Assembly: GCA_035771165.1 (NCBI GenBank)
Contig: JAWNZC010000001.1
Location: 2,970,001 to 3,034,000, forward strand
Source: Paragorgia papillata
Taxonomy: Eukaryota > Cnidaria > Anthozoa > Scleralcyonacea > Coralliidae
DNA: 64,000 nt
Direction of reading: 5' to 3'
A program made the position numbers and the translations under genes. Under the pieces are notes generated by a model. The model was not told the DNA's origin. It worked only from the letters and a program-made list of their open reading frames with translations, and searched no databases. Below, one piece after another: positions 53,168 to 63,962 of the stretch (position 1 is its first letter; every line of letters begins with the position of its first letter).

Positions 53168-53399
53168 GATTTATCAGTATCTAAATACAATAGAATATAA
53201 CTCTACCCAAAAACAATAGTGGGCTCTAAATGAAGCATCGTATGATACATTTCTAGATCTCGAACCACATCCTTCAAAACGATTCTCCGATGGACGTTGA
53301 GAAACGAAGCAGGGAAGCGAAGGAACTCGGACAATATACCATTGATCTGCAGCAAAAACTGGACGAGAGCGAGGACAATCAGAAGCGACTTACACAGAA
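53168..53399 (+). pseudogene. coiled-coil pseudogene, last-exon fragment
   Basis: Homologous to 21100-21325; reads DVEKRSREAKELGQY, then LDESEDNQKRLTQN. One base more than the 21-kb copy at GAGGACAATCAG, so the two copies differ in frame after this point. It ends abruptly at the LINE fragment. Confidence 0.45.
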
Positions 53400-53696
53400 C
53401 TAAAGCTTTAAATAATCAGTACGTGGCATTGGGATGGATAATTTATTTTCAAAATTCCTTAAATTATAATTGCTAGCTGCTTTAGTAAATAATTCCTGTA
53501 GATAATTTGGAGTCCTATTATACATAAAGATTGCTTTATGCTTCTTACGTCTAATAACCAACTTGTCCCCATGGAGTTTCTCAAGAACAGAATCAGAGGA
53601 AATCTCATATGTAGATTTAGTAATTACTCTCGCTGCTCGATTTTGTAATTTTTGTAGTTTATTACTTGATTGTTTAGTTAGAGCAACCCAAACTTC
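53400..53696 (-). pseudogene. LINE ORF2 C-terminal fragment
   Basis: Minus-strand frame of about 97 codons ending at a stop at 53400-53402. It reads EVWVALTKQSSNKLQKLQNR, then AARVITKSTYEI, RRKKHKAIFMYN and a terminal SIPMPRTDYLKL. QNRAARVIT is the conserved box after the RT thumb in CR1/L2-like ORF2. A different family member from the LINE that starts at 53743. Confidence 0.7.
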
Positions 53697-53742
53697 TTGA
53701 GTTGCGCAATGTCTTTATTTTTCTCTTTCCTTCGCGTTGTAG

Positions 53743-55932
53743 ATAGATAGATAGATAGATAGATAGTTTAATAATTCTAAAAAAATTACAGCCAAAACTG
53801 AGCTGAATTAGATTAAGAATTTACAATGACATGCAATATATGTATCAAAAACTAATAACATACTGAACTAATTATAACTAAGACAAAAATTATATACAAT
53901 TACTATAAAAAAAGCTTTTCTGAAGTCTATTGGTTTTACAAACAGGGACATGATATTTACGTGTATTTCTGAGCTTGAAATTACATTTATTTAACTTCGG
54001 TAAAAATTTATGTAATTTATGTTCTGGGTTTTTACTAATTTCCTGAAAAACTTTAGTTGACTGTGACTGTCTACGATTATACGCTGTTTCTAAATTTGCA
54101 AGTTCTAATGCATTATAATAGTGAACGAAAGGGTGGATAATTCTCATGGCTCGCTTCTGTAAAGATTCAAGTTCATCTGACAGGTAGTTGGGCAATGAAT
54201 TATGATAGACTGGGCAGGCGTATTCCATGATGGGACGGATGCATATAGTATAAAAGGTTACAAGTTCCTTCGTTGCAATACCCGCTCTCTTCAGTTGTTT
54301 GAGGAAGTAGAGTCTTGTAGATACCTTTCGTGATATTTCAGTTACGTGACAGTTCCATTTCAGGTCGTTCGAAATGTTCAATCCGAGTAACTTGACACAT
54401 ACTACTTCCTCAATTGCTTTCTCATTGATAATAATTGGATTGAGATCTGCAGCGGTCTTAGCAAACGAGATTCGCATTTCTTTACATTTACTTTCATTTA
54501 ATTGGAGCTTGTTCTCGCTCGATTTAGTTACGAGTTCGTTGACAGCGTCTTGAATCCTACTTGCCTGGTGCTTTACGACTGACTCTGCAATTGTCGTATC
54601 ATCCACATATTTCCATAACTCTATATTTGTAACATCAATATCGTCAATCATTAAGATGAACAGCCACGGACCCAGTTTAGTCCCTTGAGGGACCCCTGCT
54701 GGTATGTCTCCCCATTCGGATTTACAGTCCTGACCGAGTTTAACTCTTTGCTTGCGATTTTTAAGAAAGTCTAAAATCCAGCACAAGATGGAGTACGGTA
54801 AGTCGAGGACCGTCAGTTTGGTGGCAAGGATTCGATGATCTATCAAATCAAAAGCTTTCTTATAGTCAAACAATACGGACCCTTACTGTAGAACCAGTTC
54901 CGTCAGTGTGTTTGGTCCATGAGTGCACCATGCTGAGTAAAGCTTGCGTGGTAGAAGATTTAGGAATACAACCAAATTGACTTTCACTGATCTTTTCCAT
55001 AACTGCTGGTCGCATATGGACCTCCACAACAAACTCCTCAGCTACTTTGGATAGCACTGGTGTCAATGATATTGGACGTAAGTCTTTATTAACATCTTTG
55101 ATCTGCTTCTGTTTAGGAATAGGTACTATATCAGCTGTTTTCCATGATGGAGGGAGACGTCCTTCACTAAAGGAACAGTTGATGATATCTGTCATAGGGC
55201 CCACCAATAGATCTACATTCTCTTTAATCAGCCAAGCTGGTATGCCATCTGGGCCGGTGGCCTTCTTTGGATTGAGAAAGGAGAGCTTCATAAAGACGCT
55301 GTCAGCTGAGACTGCGTATGGTACAGCAGATGGATCGTCTTGCTGAGGTTCGTAGTCGTTCGGCAGGGGTTCGAAGATACTCATTGGTGATAAAAAAGCC
55401 TCGTTGATTGTTTTAGCTAAATCCGCTCCATCAGGAATTCCATCAAGGTGTTGAAGGAGATTTGCGAGGTCAATTTTACTTGATGACACAGAAGATAGGC
55501 CGCTGAGTTTCTTGACTTCACTCCACCAAGATGATGGTTTTAGAATCTTTCAATTGAGCTACTTTGGTGTCGTAGTATTTCGCTCTACAAGCCTTGCGTT
55601 CGCGGTTCACGCGGTTCCTGAGAAGACGAAACACTAGCAAGTTTCCTTGCGAGAGAGCCCTTTGGCGGCGTCTAATGAGGTCTTTCAAAATTGGATTAAT
55701 CCAAGGTGGTTCACCGGGGTATATGGTTTTAGATCGTAAGGGCAATACAAACTCCATCCCCACTTGAACAATTTTTTCAAAGACTGAAACTTTTTCGGCG
55801 CAGGTGTCAACTGCATCAATATGTGCGTTAACATCAACTTCCTGGAGATACGCACGTATCGCAAGACGATTACTTGGTCTCAGATCTCTTGATTTAATAG
55901 TACGGCGCTGTTCTGGGAGTTGAGATCAGTCC
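53743..55932 (-). pseudogene. LINE with reverse transcriptase, two frameshifts
   Basis: Minus strand, 5'-truncated. From 55930 the linker before the RT reads RPSNRLAIRAYLQEVD to WINPILKDLIRRRQ. A one-base shift in an A run near 55535 leads to the second frame (55489-54866: KKATGPDGIPAWLIKE, DLRPISLTPVLSKV, SQFGCIPKSSTTQAL). A second shift near 54870 leads to the third (54873-53890: LFDYKKAFDLIDH, AGVPQGTKLGPWLFILMIDD, catalytic YVDD in WKYVDDTTI, ESLQKRAMRII). The tail is a GATA run (53741-53767). Flanking GTTGTA at both ends may be the target duplication; it interrupts the exon 1 upstream region found intact at 48195. Confidence 0.85.
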
Positions 55933-55954
55933 CTGTTGTACGTCTTTTATGACA

Positions 55955-56338
55955 ATGTATGCACTCTACGTCTTTTATTTTGTCCTATTCTCTGTGTCTG
56001 CCTTTATTCTTTACCTTGTTTGTGGAAGGTAAGTACTGTAGAAGAGAAATTAACTCAAACTTTAATAGTTTCTCGTCCATTTATTTTGTCACCTATGAAC
56101 GTTCAGAATCGTTTTCTTTCGGATTACTAGTAGCCTGTGTTTTGCTAACCGTATCTTTTTTATCTTTTGACTTAATTCAAGTGGTTAACGTACGTTTATT
56201 GTGTATTTTCTCTTCAGACTGCTTGCGAGACTTCTGGAATTGATAGCCAAAAATGTGTTCAAAGTTCACGTGGAAATTAAAAGAGCTCATTTTTTTGCAC
56301 TCAGTGGAATAAAGATTACAACAGCAGCAACTAAAATT
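55955..56338 (+). pseudogene. two-exon small hydrophobic protein fragment, copy at 56 kb
   Basis: Exon 1 55955-56028 (MYALYVFYFVLFSVSAFILY, donor GTAAGT); exon 2 56218-56338, with the open T7 allele, ending FFALSGIKITTAATKI at a GTGAGT donor. With 25038 the only copies with both exons in phase. Any downstream exons would lie beyond the AT-rich repeat, and none was found. The LINE insertion ends 22 bp upstream of its ATG. Confidence 0.45.
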
Positions 56339-56369
56339 GTGAGTATGAAAATAATTCAACTTTAAATAA

Positions 56370-56630
56370 GTTGTAAATAAATACATAGATAAATAAATAA
56401 ATAAATAAGTAAATAAATACATAAATAAATAAATAAATAAATAAGTAAATAAATACATAAATAAGTAAATAAATTACTAAATATAAATAAATAAATAAGT
56501 AGATAAATAAATAGTATAAATAAATAGATAAATAGATAGATGAATGAATAAATAAATAGATAAGTACATATAAATAGATAAATAAATAAATTAATAAATA
56601 TAAAAAATAAATCAATGAAACTACTTAAAC
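56370..56630. repeat. AT-rich TAAA microsatellite
   Basis: Purer TAAA/TAAG form of the block at 200, 25440 and 48650. Confidence 0.9.
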
Positions 56631-56639
56631 TATTAAACA

Positions 56640-57710
56640 GGAAAAAACTATAGGCTAGCTACCATACAGATAAACATTTCTGGTTTGCCAAACATCGAAA
56701 GTGGTGTTAAACATGATATTTTAATGCCAAAAGAAGAAGACTGCTAAAATTGCTGTGGAGTGTCATCTTTTAATGCATTTGCTGTGTCCATATGCTTTTG
56801 GAAATTCCAGGCTTGTCATACATCACATCAAGCTTACAAGCTTCATATAAATTATGCTAGGCAGAAAAATAGTACAACCTTTGTCTTGTTGCAGCTTTTG
56901 TCCATTAAAATTTTCCTCTAGTATAATTCTTGTCTATTAAAATTGTTAGGAAGTTGAGAATATTGTATTACAAAGCAAATGGGGATTCCAGGGTGCCACG
57001 TGAGTACTGTACTATTGTACTAAGTACTAGAACATTGTTTTGCAATCCTTAATGATGAAATTAATGCAGTGTATCTGTATGTGCTAATAATTTTTAGTAC
57101 AAACCAACTATAGTGGACTAATTACAATAAATGCGGCATTCTGATTGGCTGAGCTACTCACTGTCTATTGGTGATAGACCACTAGTAGCGAAAGAGTCAA
57201 GTTCTGTTTTAAATGCCAAATAACACATTTTGCTGAAGTTTCAGTTTGTTTCTTTAAAATAATAGTTGATGGTTTGAAGTTAGTTAGTTGGTCAACTGCA
57301 TTCAGAGGCAGCCAGAAGGCTCCTCTTTTGTTAGCTACTACCCTAAGGCAGGGGTGGGCACCACTCTTATCTCTGATGGTGTTGATCTGGTGAAAAACCC
57401 ACGAGGCACAGGAGAGAATCAACAACTCTACTCACATGAAGTCACTCATCCCAGTACTAACCCCAGTCAACTGGACTTAACTTCATTGGTGAGAGGCAGC
57501 ATGCTAACAACTTGTGAAAACTTAAGTAACTAAAATTACTGTACTGCATCTGTATGTATTAATAATCTTTAGTGTATGGTCAATCAGAATGCAGATGCCT
57601 CATATAATATGCTGCATATAATATGCTGCATTCTGATTGATCAAATTTTATTAGCCTAGCTTTCCTGCCACTAAGCTGGCTCATTGTTGGAGTGTTAATT
57701 ATTAATTAAG
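56640..57710. other. intergenic, mostly single-copy
   Basis: 57340-57520 is a diverged SINE-like fragment (ACGAGGCACAGGAGAGAATC, GGTGAGAGGCAGC). ATAATATGCTGCAT is duplicated at 57606-57630. No gene supported. Confidence 0.5.
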
Positions 57711-57711
57711 A

Positions 57712-57775
57712 AATAGTGCATGGTTTGGCGTGCTCTATCGAGTTATGAATGCACACGGGAAGTTCGGAGAGTACG
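57712..57775 (-). repeat. inverted copy of the class I leader exon
   Basis: The minus strand reads CTCTCCGAACTTCCCGTGTG ... ACTCGATAGAGCACGCC AAACCATG, matching the leader just before the G2/G8 ATG. A forward copy, split by the hAT MITE, is at 57824-58323. Confidence 0.6.
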
Positions 57776-57844
57776 TGTAGAGTTGGTCGAGGTGTAGCTG
57801 AGAACAACTCTATATTTTTGAGTGCTCTCCAACTTCCCAAGTGC

Positions 57845-58275
57845 CAGCGCCGGATTTAGGACTGTGGAGGCCCCTGGGCGGTCACTGACCAGCACAATAT
57901 ATCAATTATATTTCTGAATGTATGCTAAGAGACCTATCAGTATATTTTCCCCAGAATTACGCTTTCGTCGGTAAAGACACGAGATAATTTTGCTTTACGA
58001 ACTAATACAACTTCAAAGTCACAATTCCCACACTGAATCAGGTTTACAATAACAACTTGTCAACTCCATCCATCAATCTATCATAATCGTCATAGTATAC
58101 ACTTTTGGAAGTGACCCTATATATCATCCATATATCTTTTGTCTTGTTTTTGACCCATATTTTGGGCTCTATTTTTTCAACTTTCAAGACATTTTGTGGA
58201 GGCCCCCCCTTAAACACTATTTTGTGGGGGCCTCTGGGCGACCGCCCAGTCCACCCTGTCCTAAATCCGGCACTG
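57845..58275. mobile_element. hAT-type MITE with 8-bp target duplication
   Basis: Ends CAGCGCCGGATTTAGGAC and GTCCTAAATCCGGCACTG; CCAAGTGC directly flanks both sides (57837-57844, 58276-58283). GGGCGACCGCCC-type palindromes are next to the arms. It splits a leader-exon copy. Confidence 0.85.
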
Positions 58276-58324
58276 CCAAGTGCATCCAGAACTCAACGTA
58301 GCATGCCAAACCATGAACCATTTC

Positions 58325-58920
58325 TTTTATAACAGAGAATCAGACATAAGACAATGGAAAACAATATTTATTTTGCTGATTAAAAATGAGTTTCTCACTA
58401 CATTTGAAATTGCCATGCTCCATCAAGTTATGCAGCACGCATGGTAACCAATCAGAAACGCCGTTGTAGTACATCTATGTTGTAAGTTGTTATGGTCTAA
58501 ATTTAGTATACTAAAAAAAGTCCATATTTTTAACCCATCTGAAAGTGAGTCCTCAATAGTAGCTCAATAGTTGGTGATTTCACTGGAAATGAGAAGGTTG
58601 TAAGTTTGAGTTGAAGTTTGTTGGAAACTCGGGAAAATTTTCTGAGTATACTATAATATTAGCTTGAAGAACATGTTCTACCAATCCTCAAACTTGCACT
58701 AGTGTAAACACAAGTTCTTTTTAAATTAACAACATGCATTGATTCATATAGCATTATACTTGCAAATAGCATTATATAATGTTATATGATCCTTCCAACT
58801 CAATACCTATTGCACGTTCAAACCACCTGAGCCGCAGTAGCTCAAAAGTTAGAGCATCTCACCAGCAATAAGAAGGTTGTGTGCTATTTAGATTATTTTA
58901 GTTGTCAAAACGCCATAATA
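58325..58920. repeat. SINE-head remnants before the G8 leader
   Basis: GCCGCAGTAGCTCAAAAGTTAG (58834) and GTAGCTCAATAGTTGGTG (58559) are A-box-like. The bodies resemble 2552-2640. No gene. Confidence 0.5.
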
Positions 58921-58959
58921 AGAATAAACCTTAAATATTTTAAGGTACACAGTCCGAAC

Positions 58960-59574
58960 GGCCAAACTGTATGAGCATTTATAACGCAAGTGGAATATAT
59001 GACTTATCCAATTCACACATCTACCTGTTCAGCTTTATCAACAATCTTTGAAGTATAAGATGTTTAACCTGAGAAAATTGATCGGAATGTTTATCTAAAT
59101 CAGGACGAATTTCTATCCGATTTGCAACACCTGATTAAACATTCATTTAAATATTTTCATTAATTATTAATGAATTGGATAATGTACATTACTGTACATG
59201 TATGACACCTCAACAGATTTTAATTTCTTAAATTCGTTTTTTTTGTGCTCTCCCAACTTCTCGCGTGCATCCATAACTCGATGAGGCACGCCAAACCATG
59301 AGCCATTTCTTACGTCTGTCAAAATCACATCCGGTAAGAAGTCGACGTCACGACCTTTTAATCACGAGACTCTTCTGTATTTAATTTCAATCAGATTATT
59401 CTTGTCTGGCAGAGGTAAAGTGAAAGTCAAATAGCGTGTCGAAATCTTCGTTGCAGTAGGTCTGTTGATCTAAACGAGTCATTCAGTGAACGATATTCTT
59501 TTAATTAGTAACCCAGAGTTGCAATGTAAGCAAGAGAACCTAGCTTTGTTATTTAAAAGCCAAAAGAAGTTAAG
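58960..59574 (+). promoter_or_regulatory. class I leader and 5' UTR of G8
   Basis: Leader ATG at 59298 (MSHFLRLSKSHP), donor GTAAGAAG at 59334, acceptor TTGTCTGGCAG ending at 59412 (79-bp intron). The first Kozak-like ATG after the intron is the G8 start. Confidence 0.5.
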
Positions 59575-61197
59575 ATGGCATCGTATGATCTAGGTTACGA
59601 GGACGACCGGTTTGAAAGTCCGGTTAGTCAAAACTTTCACTGTCCAATTTGTCTCAACGTGTTCAAAGAACCAGTCATGTGCCAGAGAAACCAGCACTTT
59701 TTCTGTCGGTCTTGCATCACGCGACATCTGGAGAACTCGCCGACATGTCCTTCCTGTATCGAAGAACTCACATTGGAAACCTTAACTCAAGCTCCAAGAA
59801 TCGTGACGGGGTGTCTGTCTGAGCTGAATATTCGTTGTGATTATTTCAACAGAGGCTGTCGTGAGCTTGTGCAGCTGGGAGATCTTGAAAGTCACGTCAA
59901 AGATTGTGGGTTTACTCCAGTGGTGTGTTCCAACGAAGGATGTCTTGTGGAGATCAACAAACGAGATCGAACTCACCACGAGACAGAAATTTGTGAGTTC
60001 AGAAAAGAGAAATGCCATACTTGCGCCGAGACGAGACAGCAGATGGATAAAGTACAGAACGAAATTGCGGAACTTAAAATGAATCAGAAGACTAAACTTG
60101 AAAAGCTGGATAAACTGGATGGAATGGAAATGAACTTGAAAGTAGTAAATAACAAGCTTGAGGACAATAAGAAGAATTTAACAGAAATGAAGGAACAGCT
60201 GGCTGAACTGGCAACACTACCAGATCAAATACGTGGTATTCAAACGATGCAAGAGAAGATTGTGAAAGAAATTGAAGGAACGAAAACTGACAGAGAGAAA
60301 GAGGAGCCTAATGTAGTCATTGCAGGCGGTTGTGAAGAGTGCGAAGCAGGAGCAGGAAATTCCGCCGAACTGTTTAACTGGTCTAAGAAGTCGTGGACAC
60401 AACTGCAACAAACCAAAGAACGTCGCGAAGGAGCATCTTCATTTGTTTATAAAAAACAAATTATTCTCACGGGGGGGTTCACCGACAATGATTTTTCTGA
60501 TACTATGGAAAGTGTAAACATCAGCCCGGATATGGATTCCACACAATGGTTGGATTTTCCAGTCAAACTTCCTAGCAAGTTGTGTGGACACAGCAGTGTA
60601 GTTTATAATGGACGGTTGATAGTGATAGGAGGGTATGATGGCAGTGAAAGTAAATACTCTGACAGTATTCATGAAGTTTCACTCAATCCTCCTTTTACCA
60701 ATAAGCTGTTAACTAGAATGCAAGAACGCAATCTGTATCACGGTGCAGAATTATTCAACGACAAAATTTTTATTGTTGGAGGAAGTAGAACCGTTGACTC
60801 TGCAGATAGTGTTGATAGCGTCATGATGTACGATATTAACAAGAAGGAATGTAAAGAAATGGCGCCACTTCCTTTTGCTGTGTCTCAAATGGCAACAGTA
60901 AGTTGGGGTGGCAATGTAATTGTAATAGGTGGTGTTGACAAAGATGGTAAAGTGTTAAATACTGTTGTTATTTATAATGTCCAGTCAGAAAAGAGTCATA
61001 TGTTACCTGCAATGAAATATAAGCGGAAAGGATGTGCGGCGGTTGTTACTGGGGATGCCATTGTTGTAATGGGTGGACTAGATGAGCGAGGAAACGTACT
61101 TAAGTCAGTTGAATCATTCAGTTTTGATCGTTATTCATGGGAAGAACTTCCCACAGTGAATGACCCCCGATGGTTGGCTACAGCTGTAGCTTGGTAG
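59575..61197 (+). CDS. G8: RING/TRAF-zinc-finger/coiled-coil/Kelch E3 ligase
   Basis: 540 aa, intact. N-terminus MASYDLGYEDD. TRAF-finger end reads RKEKCHTC where others have RKVKCHTC. The linker before blade 1 is EKEEPN. Blades 1 and 2 (CEECEAGAGNS, FTDNDF) resemble G6; WLDF matches G7 and G1; blade 3 (YDGSESK, C before GHS) is its own; the blade 4 entry MQERNLYHG is like G4/G6. The closing strand has NDPRWL. The 3' UTR diverges from the others after TTTTTGTAT, with an added A-run before AATAAA at 61275. Confidence 0.92.
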   Translation: MASYDLGYEDDRFESPVSQNFHCPICLNVFKEPVMCQRNQHFFCRSCITRHLENSPTCPSCIEELTLETLTQAPRIVTGCLSELNIRCDYFNRGCRELVQLGDLESHVKDCGFTPVVCSNEGCLVEINKRDRTHHETEICEFRKEKCHTCAETRQQMDKVQNEIAELKMNQKTKLEKLDKLDGMEMNLKVVNNKLEDNKKNLTEMKEQLAELATLPDQIRGIQTMQEKIVKEIEGTKTDREKEEPNVVIAGGCEECEAGAGNSAELFNWSKKSWTQLQQTKERREGASSFVYKKQIILTGGFTDNDFSDTMESVNISPDMDSTQWLDFPVKLPSKLCGHSSVVYNGRLIVIGGYDGSESKYSDSIHEVSLNPPFTNKLLTRMQERNLYHGAELFNDKIFIVGGSRTVDSADSVDSVMMYDINKKECKEMAPLPFAVSQMATVSWGGNVIVIGGVDKDGKVLNTVVIYNVQSEKSHMLPAMKYKRKGCAAVVTGDAIVVMGGLDERGNVLKSVESFSFDRYSWEELPTVNDPRWLATAVAW

Positions 61198-61299
61198 ATA
61201 TTTTAGAGTGTTATTATAAGAACTAGTTTTACTCAATTTGTAAGATCAATTTTTTGTATAATGAAAAAAAAATGAATAAAGCTTATGTAAAAAATGTCA

Positions 61300-62525
61300 A
61301 GTGACGAGAGATAAGTATTTTTTGTTGATGCATATCTTTGAAGAGTTGCGCATGTGCATTCTGCTGGCGATATTTGTAAAATGAAGCAACTTGTCCACGA
61401 GTAGCCTTCGTGAAGACGCCCGGTTTTTTATCCTTCCTCGAAGAAATCAGGCCTGTGCCGTCGATGATCGTGTTCCGGATCATATAACTATTGTGGAACC
61501 AGTTGGGAAACGTAATGATGTTAAAATATTAATGCCTATAGCATAGAACACGAAATAAAGCCATAAAATAAGAATAGCATTTATTAAAAAAATGAACTAA
61601 CGTTTCGTCGCAATCTTGAAACATGATCAGTGTGAGATAAAATACAGTAAACAGTGAATACATTTGGCATACAGGAAAGCATTATATTACATTTAGAAAG
61701 TAAACGATTTGAATCAAAAGGAGCGTTTGTTTAAAATCACTTCAACGACCGAGATTGTGTCTAGGGTCTTTTCTCTGGTACTCCCACCCAACTTTCGCCG
61801 TGGAGGTTAAATGCCCGGGGTACGAGTTTGTAACCCTCACCTTCCTGTTCAACGAGAGACGCACAATTTCAAATACGCGTCTCAACCATGTTTCTAGCAT
61901 GCAACAAGGTAGCGACGGACCCAATAACAGTGTGTCTTTTTTTTGTATTCCTAACCATTTTAACACTGATGCTCTTTGTTTTTGCTTAAATCTATTGTTT
62001 CAGAACTAAAATCATTTTATCTAAGCGTTACAAAAAGGAAATGTCTTGATCAAAAACAATATTTATCAAAACAATTTTAAAGATTTTTTTAAAAGTCTGA
62101 TTTGTTTAAAGTTAAAAAAACTGCTATCAATATGGGCCCTGTAAATAAACGTGAAATGAAAAAAAATCACAAAAATTAAACCTAAACCTAACACTAATAA
62201 GTTCATACTACAAGCAGTAGCTATAAGGAGTAATAATACATCATTGACGCATATATAACGGTAAATTGCACAATTATTCAACCAAAATTGTTAAGGATAC
62301 AATTCCCACATGCATGCATACCGACATATCAATATCTAGCATTAAAAATATTTGCACCTTTATAAGAAGGCTCTATTAGTTAATTCCAAGTTTACCCGAT
62401 TTATATTTAAGAAATAGAAAATGGCCGCCCGTTTTTATATAGCCTGATATGAACACGGTAATTGACCAATCACAGCATGCGTAAGACGTAACCTATTTTA
62501 TGTATAGTTTTGTACTCTGTCTTGT
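61300..62525 (+). repeat. module C and module E, diverged copies
   Basis: 61300-61640 is a degraded module C (the TATA box is lost: TTGTAAAATG). 61740-62060 is module E (TCTAGGGTCTTTTCTCTGGT). 62060-62525 has no match; no gene. Confidence 0.5.
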
Positions 62526-62526
62526 T

Positions 62527-63575
62527 AGACGGCCGGCCAAGGCTTCAAAATATTACTTTTGATGGCATTTTTTGTTACAAGCAGGCAACCATGCAAATCG
62601 TATCGGATAGTGCATACTTTGAAGGTGAGAGAGGGGTTGCCATCTGTAATTATTGATTTATATACTAAAATATAGAGCTTTTTGAAAGTACAATGTGATG
62701 GATGGGATATCTGTAAAGAGCTGTCTAATATACGTTTGTGTTTTATTTGAATTGCTAAATTCAGAATGCATCCAATCAGCGTGCGCGACGTTCTGATTAT
62801 TCTAATTCGCATAACTCACAGTCATACACAAACAAGAAACATGGCGCAAATTCACCTAAATATAACACTTCGAAGAACAGCCATAACAAGCAGCCAACTT
62901 TTTGTTACAAGCAGGCAACCACCATAGAAATGCAGCTTAGACATTGATCAAGATGACTAGATGGGTTGCCTTTCGTGTATCACAAAATAGCACTGTTGAA
63001 CCGCCAGAACCGGTGAGTTAAATGTCTAAGGAACAATATAAGTAACACTACACTGTAGTGCAAGAGCTCAGTCTTATGACAGTAGATACATGGCGGTATC
63101 GGCAAATTATCAAAATAAAACGAAGTAATTTATGAATATGAGACTTTCCTGTAGCTGCCAGATCTAATAAATTTCTGATTCTTTGCAAGCTTATGTTGTT
63201 GTAGCTTTTCTTCGAAGTGTTATATTTAGGTGTATTCACGTCATATTTTTTGTTTGTTTATGATTGTGAGTTATGGGAATTAGTTTAATCAGAACTTCAC
63301 GCACGCTGATTGGATACATTCTGAAGTGAGCCATTCAAAATAGAACACCAACGTAGTCTGCATGAATCCACAGAAATCCCATCCATTCCAATGTGTTTTT
63401 AAAAAACCATAAATTTTAGTATATAAATTCAAAATTACGGCTGGCAACCCCCCTCACGTTCAAAGTATATACTATCCGATACGATCTGGCATGGTTGCCT
63501 GTTTGTAACAAAAAATGCCATCAACGGTGTTTTTGAGACACTTTTATCGAGGTTGGCCGCCCGTCTATGTACCGT
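62527..63575. mobile_element. long-arm foldback element
   Basis: Arms of about 370 bp. The left begins GACGGCCGGCCAAGGC and runs through TTTTTGTTACAAGCAGGCAA; the right ends TTGGCCGCCCGTC. The GTTACAAGCAGGCAACCA motif recurs in the spacer at 62903. Inner frames on either strand lack domains. Confidence 0.7.
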
Positions 63576-63779
63576 AATGATGAATATCACTACATTTGTC
63601 TTGAAAATAACTGAGAATAATTTGGGATATTCCATTCATATATTTAATTACTAACTTAATAGTGTTGTGGTCCTCGCGTCTTTTCCCTAGAGACTTCAAC
63701 CCCAAATGTTCAATAATTCCATCACTTGTCATATTCTTGGATTTCAGCATTACAATTCTTCCAGCTCTTCGTTGTGTGA

Positions 63780-63955
63780 TCTTTTTTGAATTTTTTAATT
63801 ACTACGCGTTTTGTTCCATTTCATGGTTCGGGTCTGCATTTAATTTATCCAATCGTTCTAAAACTTTATTAAACTTAATTAGAAAACGTTCTAAAACCTT
63901 ACTAAATCTGGTAACGAGGATCTATTTTGGTCTTATATAAAACAAATAATGAATA
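63780..63955 (+). repeat. module D fragment
   Basis: Matches 13000-13145 and 33140-33190 (GGTTCGGGTCTGCATT, ACGAGGATCTATTTTGGTC) and stops where a Kelch coding piece begins. Confidence 0.6.
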
Positions 63956-63962
63956 TATATGA

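Noticed and set aside
55047..55346. Plus-strand 99-residue frame
   Set aside because: Antisense shadow of the LINE RT on the minus strand.
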